From positions 6,858,473-6,922,472 of the forward strand of contig NC_064229.1 of NCBI RefSeq assembly GCF_023101765.2: a stretch of DNA of 64,000 nucleotides, written 5' to 3'. The notes beneath the pieces are model-generated. The model was not told where the DNA came from. It made no database searches and was given only the letters and a program-made list of their open reading frames with translations. A program made the position numbers and the translations under genes. Shown here piece after piece: positions 37,801-52,800 of this stretch. Position 1 is the stretch's first letter. Each line of letters begins with the position of its first letter. The stretch is from Spodoptera frugiperda (taxonomy: Eukaryota > Arthropoda > Insecta > Lepidoptera > Noctuidae).

Positions 37801-40800
37801 GCGCAGCATTTGAAGGATATCATGCATTGAATCAAAAACACTGACATCAATAATTAAATTATTTTATATCCAGAAATAAGGAAAACATTCATCACCATCA
37901 ACAATTGTTTCAAAACTTCCAATCGTACACCATACCAACTCATTGACAACACGAAAATAGGTTACAGTACAAACAGCACCTATTACAGACACAAGACCTT
38001 TGTAATCATGACAATCAGATACCAATCTTCATCCTTCAACAGCTTCTACGTCCCCCAATCATTAATCTACGCAGGGTCAGACAATGGTGATCAAATGATC
38101 TCATTTACCACTTGCAACACTCTTTTGTTTTATAATACCACTACTAATATTATTAAGAGTAATGATTTGAATGTCTGTTTGGTTGTATTGAGTGTTGGTC
38201 TACTAAGAGGACCCGGTACCTCCTTTAGGTGCAGATGGTGGCCACCGAGGAGGTTTTAGTGAGGTAAAAATTCACACTTCCTATTTTTCCTCTAAAAAGC
38301 TATGCGCCTTCATGAAGGTTTCTCCCCGTCATCAAAAAAAGAGGTACTGAAACTACTGGATTTATTAATAAAATTCTTTCGTCATTGGCAAGCTTTTATT
38401 TAGGAAATAATATACTGGTACTCAAACGTGTCATGCGTGTGTGTTACAAATATATAAAATTCACATACACATCCCACCCTGATCCGGAACAGCAATTTTA
38501 TGATCACACAAAGAGTTGTTCCGTGTAGGAATTGAAACTGCGACACGTTGTTTAGTATTTTTTCCCTCAATCTTTTGCCGTATATTTTTTTATCCCAGTA
38601 TTCCCATAGAATCAGGACTTACTTGAATGAAATGTTCTACATATAAGCGGGCGAAGTCGAGAGCACAAAGTTAGTCGTCATTAATAGCATGTAATGTAAA
38701 TGATTCGAAACAATAGCGTGGATTTGTTGCAATAAAACTTTAATTGATTTCTGTGTTATGAATATTAAGATTGTATCTTGTTGTTATGTGCAGCTGTTAG
38801 GCTTTTGTTTTTGGATTCGGGGCTACGTATTTTATTTGGAGTTGCTTATGTGTCAATTTAATTCATATATTAGAGATGTGTTTTATTAAGTGTTACCACA
38901 TTCATCTTCACAGTGGTTTATGCTATCTGTAAATCTAAAGTTTCTTGTCACAATGTTATCCACTAGTTTAGACTTAGCTACAACGGACCAAATCTGTACA
39001 AGTAGATAATATACATATTGTTGGTTTTTTTCAACCACTTTGGTTTTATACAAACACTATGGTTTTATGGAGCCAGTGTGGTTTTATACAACCATTGTGG
39101 TTTTATACCACACTGTGAGTGTGAGTATATTGCAATATTTGACTTGACCTTTTTATCCACTAGTTCAGATTTGGTAATTACTAATAATTTTGAAACTGTA
39201 AGCCCAATAATGTTTAACTCTGCCGACTATAAATAACATTATGACAAGACAAGAAACTTTAGATTTACAGATTGCATTATAAAAAGATTAGGTATACCTA
39301 AACAAACTTATCGCTAACCGATTAGCACCACAAACCAAGCACATTTATATTTATCACATCACACCCACACACATACCCCCAAAAAGACAGCAAATTACGC
39401 AATCCTTCACAGATTATTATGCAAAAAAATGTTCAGGTGTGACCGTCAGGGTATACGGATAATTATTCATAAATAAAACTTTATAATAATAATAGATTTG
39501 ACATGGACTTGCACAAGTGATACTTGCACGAGTATACAGCATGTAACAAAATTGCCGTATACATCGAGAAGCACTGAAGAATACAGGTTGAATAGAATCC
39601 CTACACAAAGTTTCAGCTAAAAATATGTTGAAAAAAAATTGGTACCAAATACTTGGTGTCGCATGGTTCTTGATTTTATAAATCATACAAACGTATCACA
39701 AGACTACAGGGCTTACTCGCTAATATTACGAAACATTTCTTCTGTAATTCTGAACGCCTAGTACCAGTATCTACCTAATTTTAATGTTCGGTTTCTGGAA
39801 TTTTATGTATTGGATAAGTTCATAACTTCGTGCCATGAAAACATAAGTTTAAAAAACCCTTCCCGTATCGTGTTATGTTATCTAGAAACCGTGTACTGGA
39901 TATATATATATACCCCTTTTTTGTTACACCGTGTATATTGAATAATTTCGACATTGTAAACTTTTACATTGTTAAGCAATGTTCGTTTGCATGAGTGGAC
40001 TGTCAAAAAGACACATTTCAATTACTGATTCGAGATTTATCCGAGCGATGGTGATATCGGAACCATTGCACTGCAAGTTATAAGAATTAAGGCATTACTC
40101 GCTTTGTTGAGGGATATGTCAATTTGTTCTGGTATGACTGGCAAGATTTGAGGACATATTCAGTTATGTAGGTGTAAAGTTTAAACGTATTTCGTGACTA
40201 ATCATGGAAAATCGTTTTGCTGTCGTAGTATGAAAAGCTAAGTAATAATTCACAATTATAGTAAAAAAAAATCAAGAGATTACTCATACTCGCCTGGCGG
40301 GCTTTCTGGCCAGCTATTGTTTGTTTAGATTTTCTATCCATGTTTATTCGCATGTAAATTTCATGTGGGATGTAAGATTTTATGACGTCATCCATTGATT
40401 TGCTGGATCGTCTATGTGCAACTTCTGTCATGTGTCGCCACAATGTAACGGAAAAACAGTAAAATAAATGTCCAGATAATTTAGTATCGTCCAACATTCA
40501 AGATATTGTTCGAAAGGAATTTGAAGGGTCTATTAAAATAATCAAAAAGATTAAAATTAGTTCGATAATCATTACACAAACGGATACAAAGAAACATTAA
40601 GATTTTAGTATCGACGTTCACCAACGACAGTTCAATTTAAGTACAAATGATTATTGCTTGATCCGTCATAAACCCTTCGGAGTGAAGTGGCAATAAAAAT
40701 ATTATCTCAAAAGTTATTTTATTATAACATAACATAACATTACTACATTCCATAACACCCACGTTATTTGTTATAGTTTATTAATTGCTAGTTAACTTTC

Positions 40801-43800
40801 CGTTGAACTGTTTAATTTTCAATAAACTGCTTTAGATAAAGCCATTAAAATTTTAAGGGTCCACTCAGTTATACGAAATGAGGTAAATACCAGACGTGTT
40901 GCTGTGACGCAATAGTTTAGGCACTTTGATTGGACAATAGCAATCATTACCTATTTGAACAATTTCGATCGTTTCATTTACACAAAATGTTATAAAGTAG
41001 TGCAACATTGTGTTAAGTAAAGTGCCATTAGAGAGGCTTATGTCTAGCAGTGGACGAGAACAGGTTGGTGGTAATGATGATGATGAAGTGGTAACAGGAG
41101 AATAGAATACACTATCTTTATCCCTCTTCCCGCAGGTATTGCAAGAGCTAAACTAAATGACTACACATTTGATTGAGACCAGGCAAGACCAATCTGGGAT
41201 AAACCTGAACTTTTTAAATAGGGATGAAAATTAAAAAAATATTTAGTCCGTCGGTTAGGTAATTAAAAATAATTAGATACGTATTTTTTTTTTAATTTTA
41301 CCATATAAGATAACAACACTTAGATAAAACAAATTTAGGAGTGGGAGCAAATACATAATTTCTAGGTAAAAAACGTACCTAGACATCACGCGGTATATCA
41401 AATCAATATATCTTGGAAAGTATTTGTTTCCGAAAGGAAATAAAAAAATCATATATACTTAATATTTTAAAATAATCTTTAAGAAGAACATAAAAATTAG
41501 TCATCTACCCTATTCCGATTACCAATCCGGTTGCTAACCGCAGATATTAAGCATTATTAAGCAGTCTGACTGATCTTCAGGAGTCATTAAATTCGGAACA
41601 GATATCTACCATTCCTGTAGTTACAAGTTCCAGCCTAACATTAAACTACTACCAACTAATATCTTTAACTACCGAACAGCTTATAAATTACACCATCCCC
41701 AAATCAAAGAGACAATAGCTACGAAGCGGTTACTAGATCGGGGTCAGGTCGGGTCACGAACTGACGGTCCCCGGTTTTGGGTCAGCCGCTACCTATGAGA
41801 AGTGGCTTAACTTTACTTAGGCTGGAACAATGAGACACTGCTGATGTACTTCTGGTAATAACATGAAATATTGGTCATTAAGTTGGTTCGGTATTGGTTT
41901 GGTTTGCTGTTGTTTATATCAAGAGCTGTTTGGTTTGGGTCTTTAAAGGTTGTAGAGAGATCTTCTGGGATTATAGTAGTAAATATATGCTTCTGATTAG
42001 CAATTCTTTACAATAATAGGTATTTTTTACCTGACTGCGCCAGAAGGAGGGTTATGTTTTTGGAATAGTTTAGACACTTTGGATCTTCAACTCTTAAGCT
42101 GAGACTTTTGATCCGGAGCTGCGGATAATGTAACAGGTTACTGGGGCTCTGGCTCAAAGCAGGAGAAGGAACAGTGTGGTTTTCAGTTAGTAAGAGTTTG
42201 ACACTTCCTCTCACCCAAGGCGGGAGAAGTCAAGTGAATAATTTTTTCCCTCAAAAATAAAACTGAGAGTTTAGCAATAGTAAAATATATTTATTATTGT
42301 TGAGTCTAATTTCTAATATAATAGTCAACAAAGTCAAAGTCAAAGCATTTATTTCAATTAATCCTAAATTAGGCACTTTTGAAACGTCAAATTGAATTGT
42401 CCGTCAGTCTGTCTGTCAGTGAAGCTAGGCGCTCGTTCCAAAGTGTTGCTTCGAATGGAGAAGAACGAGCAAGAAACTCCATCGTTACTCTTTTCAAAAA
42501 ATGTTTTTTACAATATCTCTGATACATTATTTGATCATTTACCTATTGTATATATATGTAGGAACAATGTAACGACAATACGACGTCAAAACTATGGGAC
42601 AATAAAACCAATTTGTAAAGAATATAAAATAAAAAAGCGGGTTGTTTCAAACATAGTGCCCACATATGTACACTTACAATTTTGAAATAATGCTTCTATA
42701 CAAATAAAAAATAATCTTTAATTCAATTTATCAAATCAAAAAAAATATAGTGCTTGATGCCACAGGATCCCTAGACTACATTGGAATAAATTATTACTTT
42801 AAGTTAACGTGTAGCTAGTGATCGTATTAGAGCATTGTCTAGTGTGAGCGAGTGTCCAGTGGAACCGCCAAGATGTAAGATAAGAAACTCCTTAATTATT
42901 ACATAAACTGTCCCAACAGCAACAAAGCCTTTAACTTAATTACCTTCATTCATCATCACACATAATATAATAGCTGCCATTTCTTTCGACACCCGATTAT
43001 ACAAGAGTGCCGCCCACCGACTGTCAGTATCAGCCCCCTTTAGACAAAGCTCTGTCACCCAGCAACTGACCACTTTCATATCGTGAGCGAAGGATATTAA
43101 ATAGCGACTGTGTAATTTCTATCCGGTAACCCACGAATACCATTGTTTGGGTGGCGGACACACGATCGATCACAATTACGGATGTGGTGCTTAATCATAT
43201 TTATTCAATTAATTAATTTCAATGAGCTCAAGGTGAATCGTGTTCGTATGACGTTCGTGCAATGCTGTATTGTATTGTTCCGTTTTGTTTTAGTTCGTTT
43301 GGTAAAATTATGTCTAAATTAGATTCTAGACGAAATATTAACTTGCATGTTTCTTCATTACAATTAAACTGTGGCTTTCAATGTGTCACAGCGTTAACAG
43401 TTACAAAATATCATACTCACCAAGCATGTGCATAAAGTAAAGATAAAAGAATTCACTTATTCAATAAAATCGGTTTATCATTTCAAGTGAATCCAATTCA
43501 TTCCGACAAATTGGTAAAAGAATAAGAATGTTAACAAAGACAACAAGGGCATACCAATAACCCGCAAATAAACACTGAAACCTCTGTTGCATAAATTGAA
43601 ACAATGTACGCTGCAAGTGTGAGCGAGTGACAGCTAACAAAACGCAACAAAATGTCACATAGAGAAAATAAATCGCGGGGAAAATAAAGCATTTCGCCCG
43701 TGTCCCCGTTTCGAGCGGGCTTGGAGCGGCGCTGTTCCGCGCACCACCATCTTGATACGGTTTAGCGTTCGTGGGAACACACCTTTCGGAGCGCTAATTT

Positions 43801-46800
43801 ATTGCCTAGCGTTGCACTACATGGGACTGACGACTCTATCCCGCCTGCCACGGCATTACCTCGTAAATTCACATCGCAAATGAGAGCTCGCGAGCCGAAA
43901 TCCACAAGTGCGCTGTCAAACGATGCTACGTTGTCACACCGTATTGAGTTATTTAGTTGGGTAACGCTAAGCAAATTGTTAATGTGATTCTGTGGTCGGA
44001 ATACCATTATGTATTTTTGTTTCGACATTCGACATCGGCTACGCGTATGTGATTATTTAGTGCGTCAATTACGAGTAACGGTCGCCTCAGTGCGTTGCAA
44101 TAATGCACTAAATTGCTTTGCTAGGTCACGGCTTTGGAATGCTTCTATTTTCTCGTTGATCAAGGCTTGTTTAACTATCATTATTTAAGTAAACAAAAGT
44201 CATTTTAATTGTTTTGGTTTATGGCGATAGGATTTCGAAATTGTGAATCTGTTGGAGATCATTTAAATTGCGGCTAAGCCCATAAAATTGTGTAATGTAA
44301 ACGATGCACCACGTACCATCTTCTGTGGATCAGATTAAGCAGTAAATTGAGTCAAACCGTTCACTAACCGGTGGCATAAATAAATACGAGCTGGCAAATG
44401 ATGCACGACTCGCACTATACGTTAATCATTTACACAATAGTTACCAGTAAAGGGGTGATTAGACCAAAATATTATGTGCTCCTAAATTATTTGTGCTCGA
44501 GAACTTCTATGGGATATACAGATGCCGTTCGTTTTGCTAAATTTATTACGTTCATTACAATTAAACGATTTCTGGACATACAGTCATAACTTAGTATGTT
44601 TTAAATTTTGGAATGGACTAGAAATTGGACTAAACTTTGGAATAGACTAGAAATTAGACTAGAAATAGCTGTTAATGTAATACAGTAAAATGTTTAATAT
44701 TTCACGAGTAAAATAATAACCACAAAATCATAGTTGTTTGAGTTTCTTCAAGAGAGATTACCGAACATAGTCCTTGGTTGCGAAATGATTTTGTATTTTA
44801 CAACTTCGAAATCATGAACTGTATTACAAAATCACCTTATCCCTCCTCAAAGGCTGGTATCGCACTTATAACTCCTCTGACCACTTAGCATCAGGGGCCT
44901 TAGTCTGCTATTACAAAAGTTGCAAAGTATAACACTGATTTGTAGCAACTATTGTAGTTTGTCCAACTAACTTGATCTGTCTGCTGGTGTACTCCTATAC
45001 TAAAAAAATTTATCTTCAACAAAATCCAGTCAATATCGGCGTACTATTCTATCTGTACAACAAAAGTAGTTAATCCGAAATTCATGTTTAGTAGATCTAT
45101 GCACATTGCACACCTCTAGATGGTCTGGGATCATCTCATAAATATTGTTGTACAATGCTGTGATTACGATCGACGCGACGATGATGCAACCGTTGCGCTT
45201 GCATTTCAGTTATCAAGTGAAGATGAGTTAAATGGTACAGTGATGTCTTATATTTTAAGTTAGAATATTGCCTGGACTTATTTTGAAATCCAAAGAACAC
45301 ATCTAGTAGTTGTTTGCCCACCATCTCATGTGGTGGTAATGGATGATGTGGCTGATGACGGAGTACGCCTGCCTATAAGCAACCTATTCCTTCCTATTTA
45401 GATGTCATCCTTAATATAACCCGCTAGCTTTAGTAATTGTTTAACAATTTAGAATTTTGTTCATAATTTTCGTGGTGAAGACTTCGCTAGTAATGTTATT
45501 AGACTTACGACTTGTTTCACAATCGAGTCTAGATAACTGCTATGCATCAGATAATTTTGAATTGAGAACGTAATTTGTATGCACTGTCTGTCACATAAGT
45601 TTATCGGGCACTTAATGATGGTGATGAAGCAGGCGCTTATTATATATAATATATTATGTTATAGTAGAGGGCATGCTATCACCACCATTTTTTTTGTGTA
45701 ACTCAAGACTTAATGCTAATACTAATTAATCGCAAAGCATTAACATAATCTCATCGACACTTGGCTCGATTGATCTAATCAAACCAGAGACCATGTGCTC
45801 TGCAGACGCACTTACAATCACTCGATTACCAACACTGTCAACTTCGTACATATTCCGATAACAATTTGTCGTACTAAGAATTCATGTAATATCGAAATGT
45901 AAGAACATGTAGAATCGATTTCCGCACTCAAACACACAGATTTGTCTCACATAGCGTACCTTGACATTCACATTTCCGAGCGTTGTACTGTCTAAAGACT
46001 AGTTTAGATTGCATGCTTGAGTTCATGATGAATTTACCTTTTTTAATGTCGTTAGATGGTGCTAATGTAGTTTAAAGTACGGGTTGAATATTGATCAATC
46101 AGTAAATCAAACAAGATGAGAACATAATATTATGATACTAGGTCTGCTACAATATTGATTAGTCTTTCACTCGAAATCGGGTTCTATTTTACAATTTAAG
46201 AAGATTTTTATAAATATTACTTGATTGAAATTGGAGTTCAGAGCCAAACGAAACGAGAGCGCGTTCGGCGCCGTGGTTGGCCGGTGCTAATGAACCAACC
46301 AATCAGTGTCGAACGCGCACTCGTTTCGTTTTTGTTGAACATAAAGCAAACTCACTAAGGGTACTGAACAGTCACATTTACAATCAGAAAAGCTGACGTA
46401 TAAAAAAAATCATAGTTTTATTTATTATAAAGAACAAAAATGACTTCAGACAATCAGTCCAACCATATGAACAGCACTTTAGTACATCGTACAGCGTTTG
46501 ATTCCGTGTCGCGTGTCATTGATGTAGATGTCTTCCACACATAGATACAAGCCGACTACAACGACGACACCTCACATGTTTGTATTACTGCGACCAATAA
46601 ACATGCTATTGAGTAGACGATAGAACCGAATCAAGGATAATATAACATTTTGTATGTACGAGTAAAGCTTCATTTAAAAGAAGGTGTGAAGTTTGTTAGT
46701 AGTGAATTTCCTAACAATTCTTTACTGATTTAGGGATTTAAATATTTATATAACCCGACTTTCAAAATTTGTAGTTAATTCTTATTTTACTGATCAGTAC

Positions 46801-49800
46801 CCATAGTATGAGTTTGCTTTACGTTGAACGAAAATGAAACGAGAGCGCGTTCGACGCTCTGATTGGTTGGCGCGAATGAACCAACCAATCAGGGCGCCGT
46901 ATGCACTTTTCGATTTTGGACGTAAAACAAACTTGTACTAAGAGCACTGTCTAAATTACTATAGGTGCACCACTATAATAGTTGTTGTAATTCTATCTTC
47001 TTATCTTTATCTAGACTGACAATTAATCTTTTTGTCCAAAATCGAAATTAATATCACAATACACTTCTTGATTAATGTCTAGATTTCTATTTTTTTATGT
47101 GTATAAATATGTCAATTCAAGGATAACATTGACTAGTGTCCTGTTAAAAATATGAGGTAGTAACAAATTATTTATAGGACGCCGTACAAGAACATAACTT
47201 AGGTCACACGCTGCTTGAATGAATTTAATAGCTTGCATAAATCCAAAAGTTCACTTATTTGCATATGAAACATAAATTTACAAGATGCAGTCGATCGCTA
47301 GCAAATGATGAAAACGTATATATTAACGAAATAAACGATAGAGATATAAATATTTCGTCTATAAATAATAGGTGTAATGTTCAGAGTAAATGTCCATGTT
47401 ATGAGAGACCGAGAGACATGTTTTACATTCAATCTTGAGGCAATATATGTACGTCGTAACGATGGAATTACACCAAGATACTCGGACGCCGTTAATTATT
47501 TAGCCATCATAAAATTTGTAGTGATTTGTTCGTCGTAAAGTAATGATATGGGTTGTAAAATCAACACTATGGATGGTGAAATAGATTATGTTTTGACAGA
47601 TAGTAATATTACAGAGGAATAGTTCGATTAGTTCGCATCCTCAGGAGGTGGACTACAGCTGAAGGCATGAACAATTAAATCAGTACTATTTCAAGTTGAA
47701 AGTAAAATAAATGTCAACGTCAGTGATAGCGTGCGAACCAGTTTTTATTTATTAATCATTTCTTAAGTGTGAAAGATTGATTGGGTGCTTTGTACAATGA
47801 CAAAAACAACGGGACAGATTTTGATAAAATTTGATAAACAGACAGATAGATTTCAGATCTCATTAGACTTATTGTATTCTTTAATTTGTAGTGTTTCTTT
47901 TTTATGGTATAAGCCGGTAAACGAGCCGACGGATGGTAAGCAATCACAGCCGCCTATGGACACCCGAAAAACTAAAGGCGTTACAAGCGCGTAGCTGGCC
48001 TTTTGGGGGTTAGGAATTTAAGGGTTGTTGGGGATTGGGAAGGGTAATTGGGCCTCCGGTAATCCCACTCACACAACGAAACAAAAAGCAAGCGTTGTTT
48101 CGTTGTGTTTCTTAAATTTAAAGTTTGACTAGCAGCTTTTTATTATACTGGCGAAAAAAATATGGCATCGGCAAAATCTGTACATTGAACATCAGCATCT
48201 AAAGCGTCTAATAGCAAAGGAATCAATGATCAATGTTATATCCAATGTAATTATCAGCACTCGAAATACAATCCAACTCAATCGCGACTGGCAATTATAC
48301 TATATTACAAGTGTTCCAAGATTTGTGTGACAGCGAGTTTAACACAGCACTACAGTAAAGTTAAGGCAGTTTACTTTCTATTACGAAGCAGGAGCCTCTA
48401 TTAAGGTATCTGATTGAGAAGAGTAGATTCAATATATCTTGCTGGGCGTTAATAGCGAGGAACTATCGTCTAGCCTATTATTTTGTCAAGTTGGGATTTA
48501 TAGATTGCAGCGGGTAACGGTCCAGTCTTGTCGGAGTCCTATGAACATTTGCCAGCGTATGCTCCTATATAGGGCGTCTGTTCGCGATGCTATCGGCCAG
48601 GATAAGGACTAAAGTAAAGGTTACTAGTGCTCTGGGAATCGATTGAGTTAGCACGGACTTCGATTGGGTAACTGTTAACGCTAGCGTTTACAACCGTCCC
48701 ATATCTCAGGTGCGAATGATCTGGAAGATCTTTGAGTATCAGTTTTATTCCATGGAAGGAGTGTTGAAATAATTCTGATCGAAGTGATTATGTTTGTCGA
48801 GTAAAATTTGGATAATTGGCTACAATAATCGATACCAATATTTATACAGATTAATTTAAATTCAGCTCCTTTACCGATATCAATATCGAATGGTAAAGTT
48901 TTTTCGTACTAACAAGCACGACCTAACTAACGGTAGATGTTTATCACAGAATCTGTCCATTGCTTTACGAGACACCTCTAACCCCGTCACTATCGGAATG
49001 TGAATTCAATGATTTGAAATTCTAACATTCTGAATTAACATTCCACGATCGATATATAGCCGGCCCAATTTCGACTTTTAATCAAATAATTTGTGGTTGC
49101 GTATAGTGGTGTATAAGTTTTAACACAAGAGCCGTAACGAGCGATTTCACGGCGCGAGCGCATCCTTTCGCCACGGCTGTCGGCCCTCGATCACTCCGCC
49201 ATCTTGGCTGCGCGTGCGACAGATACGTTGCGTCACATGCGCCAACAATATGGAGGATCGTGTTACACTGCCCTAAATCCCCTTTGTTCTTTGATTTGCA
49301 TGTATAGATCTTGAGCTAGTGTTGTACAATATGCTTGTTAACGTATGCATTTCATTTTGAGATATGTGAAATGAAACATCACTATTATTAGTTTTATTGT
49401 TGTGTCAGTTGAAGTAAGATGTTTGTTAATAGATACTGAAGTTGGGTACTGGCTAATACGGTTGAATTTTGGTGGGGACTACACATTTGACTGAGACCGA
49501 ACAGCAGGGTTGTCTGTTGAGCTGCGGACTACCTAGCGGGTTACCGGGGCTCCGGATCGAAAAGCAGGAGTAGGAACGGGGTGGTTTTTAGTATCAGCCT
49601 GAGAGTCCCTGTCGCCTCGCCCAAGGCGGGAGAAGTCATTGGATGATTTTTCTTCTTAAAAACAGAAAAACTGTCTGTTAATAATTACCAATTTGAACTA
49701 GGATTTGGTGGACTGTAGAGAAAATGACAAATATCCTTATGCACAGGGAGCTTATAGTCTAGCATTGGACTGTCATGGGCTTACGATGTTGTAGTGGACA

Positions 49801-52800
49801 CTTTGATACTTCTACGTTTATTCGTGAATAAAATTATCTTTCACAATCAGATAATTAATCTTAGCTTTTGCTCAGCATCCGTGCTACTGCATAACTCGAT
49901 CGATCGGTAGATAATTAATTAACAACAATAGCACTAAATGAAAATAGTCATGATATCATTCAAAATATGTAGCATTCCAGTGCAATTCGTTATTTTCCCG
50001 GACTTATAAATCATTGATTAATTGAATTTCATTAAGGCCAGATAATATCTTATTGTTAATAAATGGCTCGCGATTTTCATAACACCTATTGTTATTGGAT
50101 TGTTAATTGTTGTAATTATTTAAGAATTTCTCATTCATAAGGTTTGCTGTTAAATAAAAGAGATATTAATAAACAAACTGACTTACTAACAACCTATTCA
50201 GTATAGTTCGCAAGTACGATTGCTGATTTCGGGTCGGTGTTTTTTTCACGTATCTGAAAATTTCATAGTAATAGCACAGAATATTTATTTGTGGCTGGTA
50301 TAAGGCAGTAGGTTTAACGGGTGTTACGTTGTATACGTATTTGGAGCTTTACACTAATCAAATCAAAAGTGTATACGTATTAAACTGGCTAAGAGCAGTT
50401 TGTAATGGTTGGAAAAGTGAAATGAGCTTCTCCTAAAAATGATAATTAGACCACTTAAATGTCTATTCCAGATCTTTAGATTACCAACAGATGACTCAAG
50501 ATGCTCTATTACATATTAAAACTTTACATAAAGGTTATGCGTCAAGAAATCAAGTGATTCATCTTGACTTATGCACCTCTTTTCGAAATTATTATCTCTA
50601 TAGAAACAGTACGCGAACGCGCTCTCGTTTCGATTACTTTAAACGTAAAGCTAACTCGTACTAAGGGCACAGAACGTGATAACATCAAAGAGAGCAATAT
50701 TCTCAATCAATGTGACACAACAGTTTCATAATAAAATTGTCACTCATCAAACTAATTTCTATTAGCATTCTCGAAGGAGTCGCCATCGCGGTGTGCCACA
50801 GGGGACAATGTTTGGACACGCGCTTGGGGCGCGCGACTGCGACAATGAGTTGCGTCCCGATCGCGCGATTAGATCGTATCGCCGCGCACGCGCCGAGCTC
50901 CGGTTTAGATTGGACCGTGAAATTAAAAGCGATTTATAGTTGTGCTTAATGGTTCCACGGATTAATTGTTAGGAACTTTGTTTAATGAAGGATTATTTAT
51001 TTAAGTGGCTGTTCAATGGGATTTGTATGGAATGATTGAATTTGATGTTATTAGTTAAGCTTATTATGGCTCATTGTCTTTTAAGAATGTAATGATGGAG
51101 TATCTTGGTCATTCTTCTCTCTACTAATCTATGATCTTGTGTATAAGAATGAATTACTGTTCGTTAGTCTCGCCAAAATTCGAGAACGGCTTGACCGATT
51201 TGGCTAATTTGGGCTTGAATTATATTATTTGTGGAAGTCCAGGGAAGGTTTAAAAGAGGAGAAAAAAATTGAGGCGGTACGAAGTTTGCCAGGTTAGCTA
51301 GTTTGAAATAAAAACCTAGCTTCACTGACAGACAGAATAAGCAGAAGACTAATGAATTCTCAAAGGAACTTCATGCTCCAATTTCAAATTTCGCGGACAT
51401 GACAGGTACATTCCGAATAACCAAATCAGACCACAATGCTAATACAACTTGTAATCAAGCCTTGTAACATCAATAATATTTTTTATTCAGTATCCGAATG
51501 ACAACGTGATGCTATTCGATAGTGCGGTACCTACTCTCGAATTGACAGTCGCTAAGATACAGTCAGTTCAATCGTTATCGCATCACTAATCTTGAGTTCT
51601 ATTGACTATTTGAAATGTTCAAAATTTTGAAGGGTCCTTACAACATAAATTGTGAGATAACAGATGTTCTTGTTAAGTACTGAGATTGAGGAGTTGGGTA
51701 TTTTGTGGTTCAAGGTTTGATATTTGCTATTTTGTTGGCAAAGACAATATTTATTTTAATGAAAACTAAATATTCAAATGTAAATTTTCTACTAGGTTTG
51801 AATTTATACAATAAGGGGACACTGGTTGCTTCCAACCGGCCTATCTGGAAGTTATTGGGGAGGCTTGTGTTCAGCAGTGGACTAACGCCCGAATACTCAA
51901 AGGCTACTCAATTTTAAGTTGTACTTAAATATCGTGCTATCTCTGTCATTTTATAAATAATTGATAGTGACAGAACTACATTTGAGAGCGTCTTAAAATT
52001 GAGTAGCGTTTGAAATGTATTCTTTAATGAAGTGTATGAAACACAAAAATTCTTGATAATTGATCGAGAAAACTACTTCGAACCAACTACTAAAGTAAGC
52101 TCAATGTTCTAATACAAATTCTGTCGCAAGGATTACTTGTAGGTGTAGCAACGAAACTATGTTTATGTTATCCGACTTCCAAATAAACAAATTAGCAACA
52201 GAATTACTCAGACAATATTAAATTCAGGCAATCTTATTTGCATATAATTTACATAGATTTCGAATTATTTTGCACAGAATCAAGACATTAGCTTGTCGAC
52301 ACCAATTATTCGATCAAGATTGAAATTCAACAATTGAATTTAATAATGGTATATCACATACTCCTTTTTAATGAAAATAAATCAGAGATGTACAAATTAA
52401 ATGTAACACTTAATTATTTCCAGCTATATATGTTATGACTTCCACATAATATGGGGCAAGTCTTTTGTGAGGGGGAAAATCATCCAATGACTTGTCCCGC
52501 TTTTGGTATGTCGAGTGAGAGTCACAGACTTCAATACATCATCCCTAACTCCACGGAAACGATTTCTGAAAATCAAAAGTTTTTACCTGGTCTAGAAATC
52601 AAACATAATTTTTTACCGACTTTCTAGAAAAGAGGAGGTTCTCAATTCCCCTGTACGATTTTTTTTGTTTGTGACAACTCGATCACCGAAGCAATCGAGT
52701 ATAATTGGGTGTCCATATTCAGACAAGAAAACACAATAATTAGATTAGGTTTAAGAATGTGAAGTATAGAAGATAAGATGGTACTACGATCAGTCATAGC

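Noticed and set aside
42392..42685. 97-residue plus-strand gene
   Set aside because: Overlaps a common dispersed repeat; the frame is incidental.
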